Shown here: positions 1-12,968 of the stretch, one piece after another | Layout of the letters: every line of letters begins with the position of its first letter | Numbering within the stretch: the first letter of the stretch is position 1 | NCBI GenBank assembly: GCA_036172665.1 | Contig: CM069873.1 | Location: 37,376,001 to 37,440,000 of the forward strand | From: Prosopocoilus inquinatus | Lineage: Eukaryota; Arthropoda; Insecta; Coleoptera; Lucanidae | Direction of reading: 5' to 3' | DNA: 64,000 nt | Made by a program: the position numbers and the translations under genes | The notes under the pieces: generated by a model | Databases searched by the model: none | What the model was told of the DNA's origin: nothing | The model's input: only the letters and a program-made list of their open reading frames with translations

Positions 1-3000
1 CGCATTACCGTTGTTCCTGTGATGTATCTAATCGATCCTTACTCATCTATCATGTTATTTGACGTTTGGATGGACTCCAGTAACTCTGATGTGAGATACA
101 AAGTTCTCGGACGCAGCAGAAGCTGGAAATAGTTTTGAACGAAACAAAACGTATTAGCGTTGTTCCTGTGATGTATCTAATTGATCCTTACTTATCTACT
201 ATGTTATTTGACGTTTCGATGGACTCTAGTAACTCTGATGTGAGATACGAAATTTTCGATCGTAGCAGAATCTGGAAATAGTTTTAAATGAAACAACACG
301 CATTAGCGTTGTTCCTGTGATGTATCTAATCGATCCTTACTCATCTATCATGTTATTTGACGTTTGGATGGACTCCAGTAACTCTGATGTGAGATACAAA
401 GTTCTCGGACGCAGCAGAAGCTGGAAATAGTTTTGAACGAAACAACACCTATTAGCGTTGTTCCTGTGATGTATCTAATCGATCCTTACTCATCTATCAT
501 GTTATTTGACGTTTGGATGGACTCCAGTAACTCTGATGTGAGATACAAAATTTTCGGACGCAGTAGAAGCTGGAAATAGTTTTAAACGAAACAACACGCA
601 TTACCGTTGTTCCTGTGATGTATCTAATCGATCCTTACTCATCTATCATGTTATTTGGCGTTTCGATGGACTCCAGTAAGTCTAATGTGAGATACGAAAT
701 TTTCGGGCGCAGCAGAAGCTGGAAATAGTTTTAAACGAAACAACACTCATTAGCGTTGTTCCTGTGATGTATCTAATCGATCCTTACTCATCTATCATGT
801 TATTTGACGTTTCGATGGACTCCAGTAACTCTAATGTGAGATACGAAATTTTCGGACGCAGCAGAAGCTGGAAATAGTTTTAAACGAAACACCACGCATT
901 AGCGTTGTTCCTGTGATGTATCTAATCGATCCTTACTCATCTATCATGTTATTTGACGTTTCGATGGACTCTAGTAACTCTGATGTGAGATACGAATTTT
1001 TTGGACGCAGCAGGAGCTGGAAATAGTTTTAAACGAAACAACACGTATTAGCGTTGTTCCTGTGATGTATCTAATCGATCCTTACTCATCTATCATGTTA
1101 CTTGACGTTTGGATGGACTCCAGTAACTCTGATGTGAGATACAAAGTTCTCGGACGCAGCAGAAGCTGGAAATAGTTTTGAACGAAACAACACGTATTAG
1201 CGTTGTTCCTGTGATGTATCTAATCGATCCTTACTTATCTATCATGTTATTTGACGTTTGGATGGACTCCAGTAACTCTGATGTGAGATACAAAATTTTC
1301 GGACGCAGCAGAAGCTGGAAATAGTTTTAAACGAAACAACACGTATTAGCGTTGTTCCTGTGATGTATCTAATCGATCCTTACTCATCTATCATGTTATT
1401 TGACGTTTGGATGGACTCCAGTAACTCTGATGTGAGATACAAAGTTCTCGGACGCAGCAGAAGCTGGAAATAGTTTTGAACGAAACAACACGTATTAGCG
1501 TTGTTCCTGTGATGTATTTAATCGATTCTTACTCATCTATCATGTTATTTGACGTTTGGATGGACTCCAGTAACTCTGATGTGAGATACAAAGTTCTCGG
1601 ACGCAGCAGAAGCTGGAAATAGTTTTGAACGAAACAACACGTATTAGCGTTGTTCCTGTGATGTATCTAATCGATCCTTACTTATCTACTATGTTATTTG
1701 ACGTTTCGACGGACTCCAGTAACTCTGATGTGAGAGACGAAATTTTCGAACGCAGCAGAATCTGGAAATAGTTTTAAATGAAACAACACGCATTAGCGTT
1801 GTTCCTGTGATGTATCTAATCGATCCTTACTCATCTATAATGTTATTTGACGTTTCGATGGACTCTAGTAACTCTGATGTGAGATACGAAGTTTTTGGAC
1901 GCAGCAGGAGCTGGAAATAGTTTTAAACGAAACAACACGTATTAGCGTTGTTCCTGTGATGTATCTAATCGATCCTTACTCATCTATCATGTTATTTGAC
2001 GTTTGGATGGACTATAGTAACTCTGATGTGAGATACAAAGTTCTCGGACGCAGCAGAAGCTGGAAATAGTTTTAAACGAAACAACACGTATTAGCGTTGT
2101 TCCTGTGATGTATCTAATCGATCCTTGTTTATCTATCATGTTATTTGACGTTTCCATGGACTCTAGTAATTCTGATGTGACATACGAAGTTTTTGGGCGC
2201 AGCAGGAGCTGGAAATAGTTTTAAAAGAAGCAACACGTATTAGCGTTGGTCCTGTGATGTATCTAATCGATCCTTACTTAGCTACTATGTTATTTGACGT
2301 TTCGATGGACTCCGGTAACTCTAATGTGAGATACGAAATTTTCGGACGCAGCAGAAGCTGGAAATAGTTTTAAACGAAACAACACGTATTAGCGTTGTTC
2401 CTGTGATGTATCTAATCGATCCTTACTCATCTATCATGTTATTTGACGTTTGGATGGACTCTAGTAACTCTGATGTGAGATACAAAGTTCTCGGACGCAG
2501 CAGAAGCTGGAAATAGTTTTGAAGGAAACAACACGTATTAACGTTGTTCCTGTGATGTATCTAATCGATCCTTACTTATCTATCATGTTATTTGACGTTT
2601 GGATGGACTCCAGTAACTCTGATGTGAGATACAAAGTTTTCGGACGCAGCATAAGCTGGAGATAGTTTTAAACGAAACAACACGCATTAGCGTTGTTCCT
2701 GTGATGTATCTAATCGATCCTTATTAATCTATCATGTTATTTGGCGTTTCGATGGACTCCAGTAACTCTGATGTGAGATACAAAGTTTTCGGACGCAGCA
2801 GAAGCTGGAAATAGTTTTAAACGAAACAACACGCATTACCGTTGTTCCTGTGATGTATCTAATCGATCCTTACTCATCTATCATGTTATTTGGCGTTTCG
2901 ATGGACTCCAGTAACTCTGATGTGAGATACAAAGTTCTCGGACGCAGCAGGAGCTGGAAATAGTTTTAAACGAAACAACACGTATTAGCGTTGTTCCTGT

Positions 3001-3883
3001 GATGTATCTAATCGATCCTTGTTTATCTATCATGTTATTTGACGTTTTCATGGACTCTAGTAATTCTGATGTGACATACGAAGTTTTTGGGCGCAGCAGG
3101 AGCTGGAAATAGTTTTAAAAGAAGCAACACGTATTAGCGTTGGTCCTGTGATGTATCTAATCGATCCTTACTTAGCTACTATGTTATTTGACGTTTCGAT
3201 GGACTCCAGTAACTCTAATGTGAGATACGAAATTTTCGGACGCAGCAGAAGGTGGAAATAGTTTTAAACGAAACAACACGTATTAGCGTTGTTCCTGTGA
3301 TGTATCTAATCGATCCTTACTCATCTATCATGTTATTTGGCGTCTCGATGGACTCCAGTAACTCTGATGTGAGATACAAAGTTTTCGGACGCAGCAGAAG
3401 CTGGAGATAGTTTTAAACGAAACAACACGCATTAGCGTTGTTCCTGTGATGTATCTAATCGATCCTTATTCATCTATCATGTTATTTGGCGTTTCGATGG
3501 ACTCCAGTAACTCTGATGTGAGATACAAAGTTTTCGGACGCAGCAGAAGCTGGAAATAGTTTTAAACGAAACAACACGCATTACCGTTGTTCCTGTGATG
3601 TATCTAATCGATCCTTACTCATCTATCATGTTATTTGACGTTTCGATGGACTCTAGTAACTCTGATGTGAGATACGAAGTTTTTGGACGCAGCAGGAGCT
3701 GGAAATAGTTTTAAACGAAACAACACGTATTAGCGTTGTTCCTGTGATGTATCTAATCGATCCTTACTCATCTATCATGTTATTTGACGTTTGGATGGAC
3801 TCCAGTAACTCTGATGTGAGATACAATGTTCTCGGACGCAGCAGATGCTGGAAATAGTTTTGAACGAAACAACACGTATTAGC
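1..3883. repeat. left segment: 26 loosely ordered monomers
   Basis: Twenty-six monomers from 10, all exactly 149 bp. Types related to a, C, G, H and I occur without the long ordered runs seen to the right. Two monomer pairs carrying the rare changes gacatacgaag, aaaagaagc and gcgttggtcc sit at about 2.1-2.4 and 3.0-3.3 kb, 894 bp (6 monomers) apart. These become block units V and W after 22 kb. The first ~600 bp resemble 12,513-13,110 at an offset of 12,512 bp, sharing aaacaaaacg and ttcgatcgtagc. Confidence 0.85.
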
Positions 3884-5671
3884 GTTGTTCCTGTGATGTA
3901 TCTAATCGATCCTTACTCATCTATCATGTTATTTGACGTTTGGATGGACTCCACTAACTCTGATGTGAGATACAAAGTTTTCGGACGCAGCAGAACCTGG
4001 AAATAGTTTTAAACGAAACAACACGCATTACCGTTGTTCCTGTGATGTATCTAATCGATCCTTACTCATCTATCATGTTATTTGGCGTCTCGATGGACTC
4101 CAGTAACTCTGATGTGAGATACAAAGTTTTCGGACGCAGCAGAAGCTGGAAATAGTTTTAATCGAAACAACACGCATTAGCGTTGTTCCTGTGATGTATT
4201 TAATCGATCCTTACTCATCTATCATGTTATTTGACGTTTGGATGGACTCCAGTAGCTCTGATGTGAGATACAATGTTCTCGGACGCAGCAGATGCTGGAA
4301 ATAGTTTTGAACGAAACAACACGTATTAGCGTTGTTCCTGTGATGTATCTAATCGATCCTTACTCATCTATCATGTTATTTGACGTTTGGATGGAGTCCA
4401 GTAACTCTGATGTGAGATAAAAAGTTTTCGGACGCAGCAGAAGCTGGAAATAGTTTTAAACGAAACAACACGCATTACCGTTGTTCCTGTGATGTATCTA
4501 ATCGATCCTTACTCATCTATCATGTTATTTGGCGTCTCGATGGACTCCAGTAACTGTGATGTGAGATACAAAGGTTTCGGACGCAGCAGAAGCTGGAAAT
4601 AGTTTTAAACGAAACAACACGCATTAGCGTTGTTCCTGTGATGTATCTAATCGATCCTTACTCATCTATCATGTTATTTGACGTTTCGATGGACTCTAGT
4701 AACTCTGATGTGAGATATGAAGTTTTTGGACGCAGCATGAGCTGGAAATAGTTTTAAACGAAACAACACGTATTAGCGTTGTTCCTGTGATGTATCTAAT
4801 CGTTCCTTATTTATCTATCATGTTATTTGACGTTTCGATGCACTCTAGTAACTCTGATGTGAGATACGAAGTTTTTGGACGCAGCATGAGCTGGAAATAG
4901 TTTTAAACGAAACAACACGTATTAGCGTTGTTCCTGTGATGTATCTAATCGATCCTTATTTATTTATCATGTTATTTGACGTATCGATGGACTCTAGTAA
5001 ATCTGATGTGAGATACGAAGTTTTTGGGCGCAGCAGGAGCTGGAAATAGTTTTAAACGAAGCAACACGTATTAGCGTTGTTCCTGTGATGTATCTAATAG
5101 ATCCTTACTTAGCTACTATGTTATTTGACGTTTCGATGGACTCCAGTAACTCTAATGTGAGATACGAAATTTTCGGACGCAGCAGAAGCTGGAAATAGTT
5201 TTAAACGAAACAACACGCATTAGCGTTGTTCCTGTGATGTATCTAATCGATCCTTACTCATCTATCATGTTATTTGACGTTTCGATGGACTCCAGTAACT
5301 CTAATGTGAGATACGAAATTTTCGGGCGCAGCAGAAGCTGGAAATAGTTTTAAACGAAACAACACGCATTAGCGTTGTTCCTGTGATGTATCTAATCGAT
5401 CCTTACTCATCTATCATGTTATTTGACGTTTCGATGGACTCTAGTAACTCTGATGTGACATACGAAGTTTTTGGGCGCAGCAGGAGCTGGAAATAGTTTT
5501 AAAAGAAGCAACACGTATTAGCGTTGTTCCTGTGATGTATCTAATCGATCCTTACTTAGCTACTATGTTATTTGACGTTTCGATGGACTCCAGTAACTCT
5601 AATGTGAGATACGAAATTTTCGGACGCAGCAGAAGCTGGAAATAGTTTTAAAGGAAACAACACGTATTAGC
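3884..5671. repeat. 12-monomer block, copy 1 of tandem pair (1,788 bp)
   Basis: Matches 5,672-7,459 at an offset of exactly 1,788 bp (12 x 149). Shared rare alleles fix the alignment: ccactaac at 3,951 and 5,739, tagtaaatctg at 4,995 and 6,783, and the agcatgagc and aatgttctcgg...gatgctgg monomers. A few differences are visible (gatacaaag against gatagaaag, gagtcc against gactcc). The preceding monomers do not match, so the left end of the duplicated unit lies close to 3,884. Confidence 0.88.
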
Positions 5672-7459
5672 GTTGTTCCTGTGATGTATCTAATCGATCC
5701 TTACTCATCTATCATGTTATTTGACGTTTGGATGGACTCCACTAACTCTGATGTGAGACACAAAGTTTTCGGACGCAGCAGAACCTGGAAATAGTTTTAA
5801 ACGAAACAACACGCATTACCGTTGTTCCTGTGATGTATCTAATCGATCCTTACTCATCTATCATGTTATTTGGCGTCTCGATGGACTCCAGTAACTCTGA
5901 TGTGAGATAGAAAGTTTTCGGACGCAGCAGAAGCTGGAAATAGTTTTAATCGAAACAACACGCATTAGCGTTGTTCCTGTGATGTATCTAATCGATCCTT
6001 ACTCATCTATCATGTTATTTGACGTTTGGATGGACTCCAGTAGCTCTGATGTGAGATACAATGTTCTCGGACGCAGCAGATGCTGGAAATAGTTTTGAAC
6101 GAAACAACACGTATTAGCGTTGTTCCTGTGATGTATCTAATCGATCCTTACTCATCTATCATGTTATTTGACGTTTGGATGGACTCCAGTAACTCTGATG
6201 TGAGATAAAAAGTTTTCGGACGCAGCAGAAGCTGGAAATAGTTTTAAACGAAACAACACGCATTACCGTTGTTCCTGTGATGTATCTAATCGATCCTTAC
6301 TCATCTATCATGTTATTTGGCGTCTCGATGGACTCCAGTAACTGTGATGTGAGATACAAAGGTTTCGGACGCAGCAGAAGCTGGAAATAGTTTTAAACGA
6401 AACAACACGCATTAGCGTTGTTCCTGTGATGTATCTAATCGATCCTTACTCATCTATCATGTTATTTGACGTTTCGATGGACTCTAGTAACTCTGATGTG
6501 AGATATGAAGTTTTTGGACGCAGCATGAGCTGGAAATAGTTTTAAACGAAACAACACGTATTAGCGTTGTTCCTGTGATGTATCTAATCGTTCCTTATTT
6601 ATCTATCATGTTATTTGACGTTTCGATGCACTCTAGTAACTCTGATGTGAGATACGAAGTTTTTGGACGCAGCATGAGCTGGAAATAGTTTTAAACGAAA
6701 CAACACGTATTAGCGTTGTTCCTGTGATGTATCTAATCGATCCTTATTTATTTATCATGTTATTTGACGTATCGATGGACTCTAGTAAATCTGATGTGAG
6801 ATACGAAGTTTTTGGGCGCAGCAGGAGCTGGAAATAGTTTTAAACGAAGCAACACGTATTAGCGTTGTTCCTGTGATGTATCTAATAGATCCTTACTTAG
6901 CTACTATGTTATTTGACGTTTCGATGGACTCCAGTAACTCTAATGTGAGATACGAAATTTTCGGACGCAGCAGAAGCTGGAAATAGTTTTAAACGAAACA
7001 ACACGCATTAGCGTTGTTCCTGTGATGTATCTAATCGATCCTTACTCATCTATCATGTTATTTGACGTTTCGATGGACTCCAGTAACTCTAATGTGAGAT
7101 ACGAAATTTTCGGGCGCAGCAGAAGCTGGAAATAGTTTTAAACGAAACAACACGCATTAGCGTTGTTCCTGTGATGTATCTAATCGATCCTTACAAATCT
7201 ATCATGTTATTTGACGTTTCGATGGACTCTAGTAACTCTGATGTGACATACGAAGTTTTTGGGCGCAGCAGGAGCTGGAAATAGTTTTAAAAGAAGCAAC
7301 ACGTATTAGCGTTGTTCCTGTGATGTATCTAATCGATCCTTACTTAGCTACTATGTTATTTGACGTTTCGATGGACTCCAGTAACTCTAATGTGAGATAC
7401 GAAATTTTCGGACGCAGCAGAAGCTGGAAATAGTTTTAAAGGAAACAACACGTATTAGC
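5672..7459. repeat. 12-monomer block, copy 2 of tandem pair (1,788 bp)
   Basis: Second copy, directly adjacent to the first. Differences include ttacaaatct near 7,191 where copy 1 has ttactcatct. Similarity stops after 7,459: the next unit carries gtcagatac rather than the ccactaac and gagacac that begin a new copy. Confidence 0.88.
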
Positions 7460-10400
7460 GTTGTTCCTGTGATGTATCTAATCGATCCTTACTCATCTAT
7501 CATGTTATTTGACGTTTGGATGGACTCCAGTAACTCTGATGTCAGATACAAAGTTCTCGGACGCAGCAGAAGCTGGAAATAGTTTTGAACGAAACAACAC
7601 GTATTATCGTTGTTCCTGTGATGTATCTAATCGATCCTTACTTATCTATCATGTTATTTGAAGTTTGGATGGTCTCCAGTAACTCTGATGTGAGATACAA
7701 AGTTTTCGGACGCAGCAGAAGCTGGAGATAGTTTTAAACGAAACAACACGCATTAGCGTTTTTCCTGTGATGTATCTAATCGATCCTTACTCATCTATCA
7801 TGTTATTTTTCGTTTCGATGGACTCCAGTAACTCTGATGTGAGATACAAAGCTTTCGGACGCAGCAGAAGCTGGAAATAGTTTTGAACGAAACAACACGT
7901 ATTAGCGTTGTTCCTGTGATGTATCTAATCGATCCTTACTTAGCTACTATGTTATTTGACGCTTCGATGGACTCCAATAACTCTGATGTGAGATACAAAG
8001 TTTTCGGACGCAGCAGAAGCTGGAAATAGTTTTAAACGAAACAATACGCATTAGCGTTGTTCCTGTGATGTATCTAATCGATCCTTACTCATCTATCATG
8101 TTATTTGGCGTTTCGATGGACTCCAGTAACTCTGATGTGAGATACAAAGTTTACGGACGCAGCAGAAGCTGGAAATAGTTTTAAACGAAACAACACGCAT
8201 TACCGTTGTTCCTGTGATGTATCTAATCGATCCTTACTCATCTATCATGTTATTTGGCGTTTCGATGGACTCCAGTAACTCTGATGTGAGATACAAAGTT
8301 CTCGGACGCAGCTGAAGCTAGATATAGTTTTAAACGAAACAACACGTATTAGCGTTGTTCCTGTGATGTATCTAATCGATCCTTACTTAGCTACTATGTT
8401 ATTTGACGCTTCGATGGACTCCAATAACTCTGATGTGAGATACAAAGTTTTCGGACGCAGCAGAAGCTGGAAATAGTTTTAATCGAAACAACACGCATTA
8501 GCGTTGTTCCTGTGATGTATCTAATCGATCCTTACTCATCTATCATGTTATTTGGCGTCTCGATGGACTCCAGTAACTCTGATGTGAGATACAAAGTTTT
8601 CGGACGCAGCAGAAGCTGGAAATAGTTTTAAACGAAACAACACGCATTAGCGTTGTTCCTGTGATGTATCTAATCGATCCTTACTCATCTATCATGTTAT
8701 TTGGCGTTTCGATGGACTCCAGAAACTTTGATGTGAGATACGAAGTTCTCGGACGCAGCTGAAGCTGGAAATAGTTTTAAATGAAACAACACGTACTAGC
8801 GTTGTTCCTGTGATATATCTAATCGATCCTTACTCATCTATCATGTTATTTGACGTTTGGATGGACTCCAGTAACTCTGATGTGAGGTACAAAGTTTTCG
8901 GACGCAGCAGAATCTGGAAATAGTTTTAAATGAAACAACACGCATTAGCGTTGTTCCTGTGATGTATCTAATGGATCCTTACTCATCTATCATGTTATTT
9001 GACGTTTCGATGGACTCTAGTAACTCTGATGTCAGATACGAAGTTTTTGGACGCAGCAGGAGCTGGAAATAGTTTTAAACGAAACAACACGTATTAGCGT
9101 TGTTCCTGTGATGTATCTAATCGATCCTTACTCATCTATCATGTTATTTGACGTTTGGATGGACTCCAGTAACTCTGATGTGAGATACAAAGTATTCGGA
9201 CGCAGCAGAAGCTGGAAATAGTTTTAAACGAAACAACACGCATTAGCGTTGTTCCTGTGATGTATCTAATCGATCCTTACTCATCTATCATGTTATTTGG
9301 CGTTTCGATGGACTCCAGTAACTCTGATGTGAGATACAAAGTTTTCGGACGCAGCAGAAGCTGGAAATAGTTTTGAACGAAACAACACGTATTAGCGTTG
9401 TTCCTGTGATGTATCTAATCGATCCTTACTCATCTATCATGTTATTTGGCGTTTCGATGGACTCCAGTAACTCTGATGTGAGATACAAAGTTCTCGGACG
9501 CAGCTGAAGCTAGAAATAGTTTTGAACGAAACAACACGTATTAGCGTTGTTCCTGTGATGTATCTAATCGATCCTTACTTATCTACTATGTTATTTGAAG
9601 TTTCGATGAACTCCAGTAACTCTGATGTGAGATACGAAATTTTCGAACGCAGCAGAATCTGGAAATAGTTTTAAATGAAACAACACGTATTAGCGTTGTT
9701 CCTGTGATGTATCTAATCGATCCTTACTTACCTATCATGTTATCTGACGTTTCGATGGACTCCAGTAACTCTAATGTGAGATACGAAATTTTCGGGCGCA
9801 GCAGAAGCTGGAAATAGTTTTGAACGAAACAACACGTATTAGCGTTGTTCCTGTGATGTATCTAATCGATCCTTACTTATCTACTATGTTATTTGAAGTT
9901 TCGATGGACTCCAGTAACTCTGATGTGAGATACGAAATTTTCGAACGCAGCAGAATCTGGAAATAGTTTTAAATGAAACAACACGCATTAGCGTTGTTCC
10001 TGTGATGTATCTAATCGATCCTTACTCATCTATCATGTTATTTGACGTTTCGATGGACTCTAGTAACTCTGATGTGAGATACGAAGTTTTTGGACGCAGC
10101 AGGAGCTGGAAATAGTTTTAAACGAAACAACACGTATTAGCGTTGTTCCTGTGATGTATCTAATCGCTCCTTACTTAGCTACTATGTTATTTGACGTTTC
10201 GATGGACTCCAGTAACTCTAAGGTGAGATACGAAATTTTCGGACGCAGCAGAAGCTGGAAATAGTTTTAAACGAAACAACACGTATTAGCGTTGTTCCTG
10301 TGATGTATCTAATCGATCCTTACTCATCTATCATGTTATTTGACGTTTGGATGGACTCCAGTAACTGATGTGAGATACAAAGTTCTCGGACGCAGCAGAA

Positions 10401-12819
10401 GCTGGAAATAGTTTTGAACGAAACAACACGTATTAGCGTTGTTCCTGTGATGTATCTAATCGATCCTTACTTATCTATCATGTTATCTGACGTTTGGATG
10501 GACTCCAGTAACTCTGATATGAGATACAATGTTTTCGGACGCAGCAGAAGCTGGAGATAGTTTTAAACGAAACAACACGCATTAGCGTTGTTCCTGTGAT
10601 GTATCTAATCGATCCTTACTCATCTATCATGTTATTTGACGTTTGGATGGACTCCAGTAACTCTGATGTCAGATACAAAGTTCTCGGACGCAGCAGAAGC
10701 TGGAAATAGTTTTGAACGAAACAACACGTATTATCGTTGTTCCTGTGATGTATCTAATCGATCCTTACTCATCTATCATGTTATTTGAGGTTTGGATGGA
10801 CTCCAGTAACTCTGATGTGAGATACAATGTTCTCGGACGCAGCAGAAGCTGGAAATAGTTTTGAACGAAACAACACGCATTACCGTTGTTCCTGTGATGT
10901 ATCTAATCGATCCTTACTCATCTATCATGTTATTTGACGTTTGAATGGACTCCAGTAACTCTGATGTGAGATACAAAGTTCTCGGACGCAGCAGAAGCTG
11001 GAAATACTTTTAAACGAAACAACACGCATTAGCGTTGTTCCTGTGATGTATCTAATCGATCCTTACTCATCTATCATGTTATTTGGCGTCTCGATGGACT
11101 CCAGTAACTCTGATGTGAGATACAAAGTTTTCGGACGCAGCAGAAGCTGGAAATAGTTTTAAACGAAACAACACGCATTAGCGTTGTTCCTGTGATGTAT
11201 CTAATCGATCCTTACTCATCTATCATGTTATTTGGCGTTTCGATGGACTCCAGAAACTTTGATGTGAGATACGAAGTTCTCGGACGCAGCTGAAGCTGGA
11301 AATAGTTTTAAATGAAACAACACGTACTAGCGTTGTTCCTGTGATATATCTAATCGATCCTTACTCATCTATCATGTTATTTGACGTTTGGATGGACTCC
11401 AGTAACTCTGATGTGAGGTACAAAGTTTTCGGACGCAGCAGAAGCTGGAAATAGTTTTAAATGAAACTACACGCATTAGCGTTGTTCCTGTGATGTATCT
11501 TATCGATCCTTACTCATCTATCATGTTATTTGACGTTTGGATGGACTCCAGTAACTCTGATGTCAGATACAAAGTTCTCGGACGCAGCAGAAGCTGGAAA
11601 TAGTTTTGAACGAAACAACACGTATTATCGTTGTTCCTGTGATGTATCTAATCGATCCTTACTCATCTATCATGTTATTTGGCGTCTCGATGGACTCCAG
11701 TAACTCTGATGTGAGATACAAAGTTTTCGGACGCAGCAGAAGCTGGAAATAGTTTTAATCGAAACAACACGCATTAGCGTTGTTCCTGTGATGTATCTAA
11801 TCGATCCTTACTCATCTATCATGTTATTTGACGTTTGAATGGACTCCAGTAACTCTGATGTGAGATACAAAGTTCTCGGACGCAGCAGAAGCTGGAAATA
11901 CTTTTAAACGAAACAACACGCATTAGCGTTGTTCCTGTGATGTATCTAATCGATCCTTACTCATCTATCATGTTATTTGGCGTCTCGATGGACTCCAGTA
12001 ACTCTGATGTGAGATACAAAGTTCTTGGACGCAGCAGGAGCTGGAAATAGTTTTAAACGAAACAACACGTATTAGCGTTGTTCCTGTGATGTATCTAATC
12101 GATCCTTACTCATCCATCATGTTATTTGAGGTTTGGATGGACTCCAGTAACTCTGATGTGAGATACAATGTTCTCGGACGCAGCAGAAGCTGGAAATAGT
12201 TTTGAACGAAACAACACGTATTAGCGTTGTTCCTGTGATGTATCTAATCGATCCTTACTCATCTATCATGTTATTTGACGTTTGGATGGACTCCAGTAAC
12301 TCTGATGTGAGATACAAAGTTTTCGGACGCAGCAGAAGCTGGAAATAGTTTTAAACGAAACAACACGCATTACCGTTGTTCCTGTGATGTATCTAATCGA
12401 TCCTTACTCATCTATCATGTTATTTGGCGTCTCGATGGACTCCAGTAACTGATGTGAGATACAAAGTTTTCGGACGCAGCAGAAGCTGGAAATAGTTTTA
12501 ATCGAAACAACACGCATTAGCGTTGTTCCTGTGATGTATCTAATCGATCCTTACTCATCTATCATGTTATTTGACGTTTGGATGGACTCCAGTAGCTCTG
12601 ATGTGAGATACAAAGTTCTCGGACGCAGCAGAAGCTGGAAATAGTTTTGAACGAAACAAAACGTATTAGCGTTGTTCCTGTGATGTATCTAATCGATCCT
12701 TACTTATCTACTATGTTATTTGACGTTTCGATGGACTCTAGTAACTCTGATGTGAGATACGAAATTTTCGATCGTAGCAGAATCGGGAAATAGTTTTAAA
12801 TGAAACAACACGCATTAGC

Positions 12820-12968
12820 GTTGTTCCTGTGATGTATCTAATCGATCCTTACTCATCTATCATGTTATTTGACGTTTGGATGGACTCCAGTAACTCTGAT
12901 GTGAGATACAAAGTTCTCGGACGCAGCAGAAGCTGGAAATAGTTTTGAACGAAACAACACGTATTAGC
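12820..12968 (+). repeat. reference monomer (149 bp) used for numbering
   Basis: This unit carries the commonest base at most positions and is the reference for the type letters below. Position 1 is the first g of gttgttcctg. Landmarks are ATCGAT at 23-28, a CT doublet (ctct) at 75-78, gcagcag at 104-110, ctggaaatagtttt at 114-127 and cgaaacaacacg at 131-142. By eye the stretches 1-14 and 114-127 hardly vary across the array. Most type-defining changes fall in 35-60, 68-79 and 86-101. Seven CpG are present against about 6.0 expected from base composition, so CpG is not depleted. The letters name sequence types and say nothing about function. Confidence 0.9.

Noticed and set aside
12834..12909. 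Six-base inverted repeat GTATCT (15-20) and AGATAC (85-90), and a direct repeat TGATGT (11-16 and 78-83), as signs of a hairpin or an ancestral half-monomer.
   Set aside because: Six-base matches of this kind are expected by chance in 149 bp, and the surrounding bases show no further pairing or similarity.
12832..12942. A 36-codon open reading frame (ATG at monomer position 13 to TAG at 121) recurs in most monomers.
   Set aside because: Differences between types are mostly amino-acid replacing in this frame (for example W/S, D/G, K/E, S/N), the 30 two-base deletions create a stop at once, other copies hold TAA or TAG at the TAC codon (near 4,420, 5,908 and 6,208), and no flanking signal is visible. 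It looks like a chance frame of a repeat.
12937..12955. Reverse-strand TTCG followed nine bases on by A, resembling the start of a CENP-B box.
   Set aside because: The required CGGG is replaced by CTAT, so the motif pattern fails. No other position in the reference monomer matches better.
12820..12968. Possible RNA polymerase III A or B boxes, tRNA- or SINE-derived origin.
   Set aside because: Neither a GGTTCGANTCC-like B box nor a plausible A box is present; gttcctgtgatg and tggaaatagtt match too poorly.
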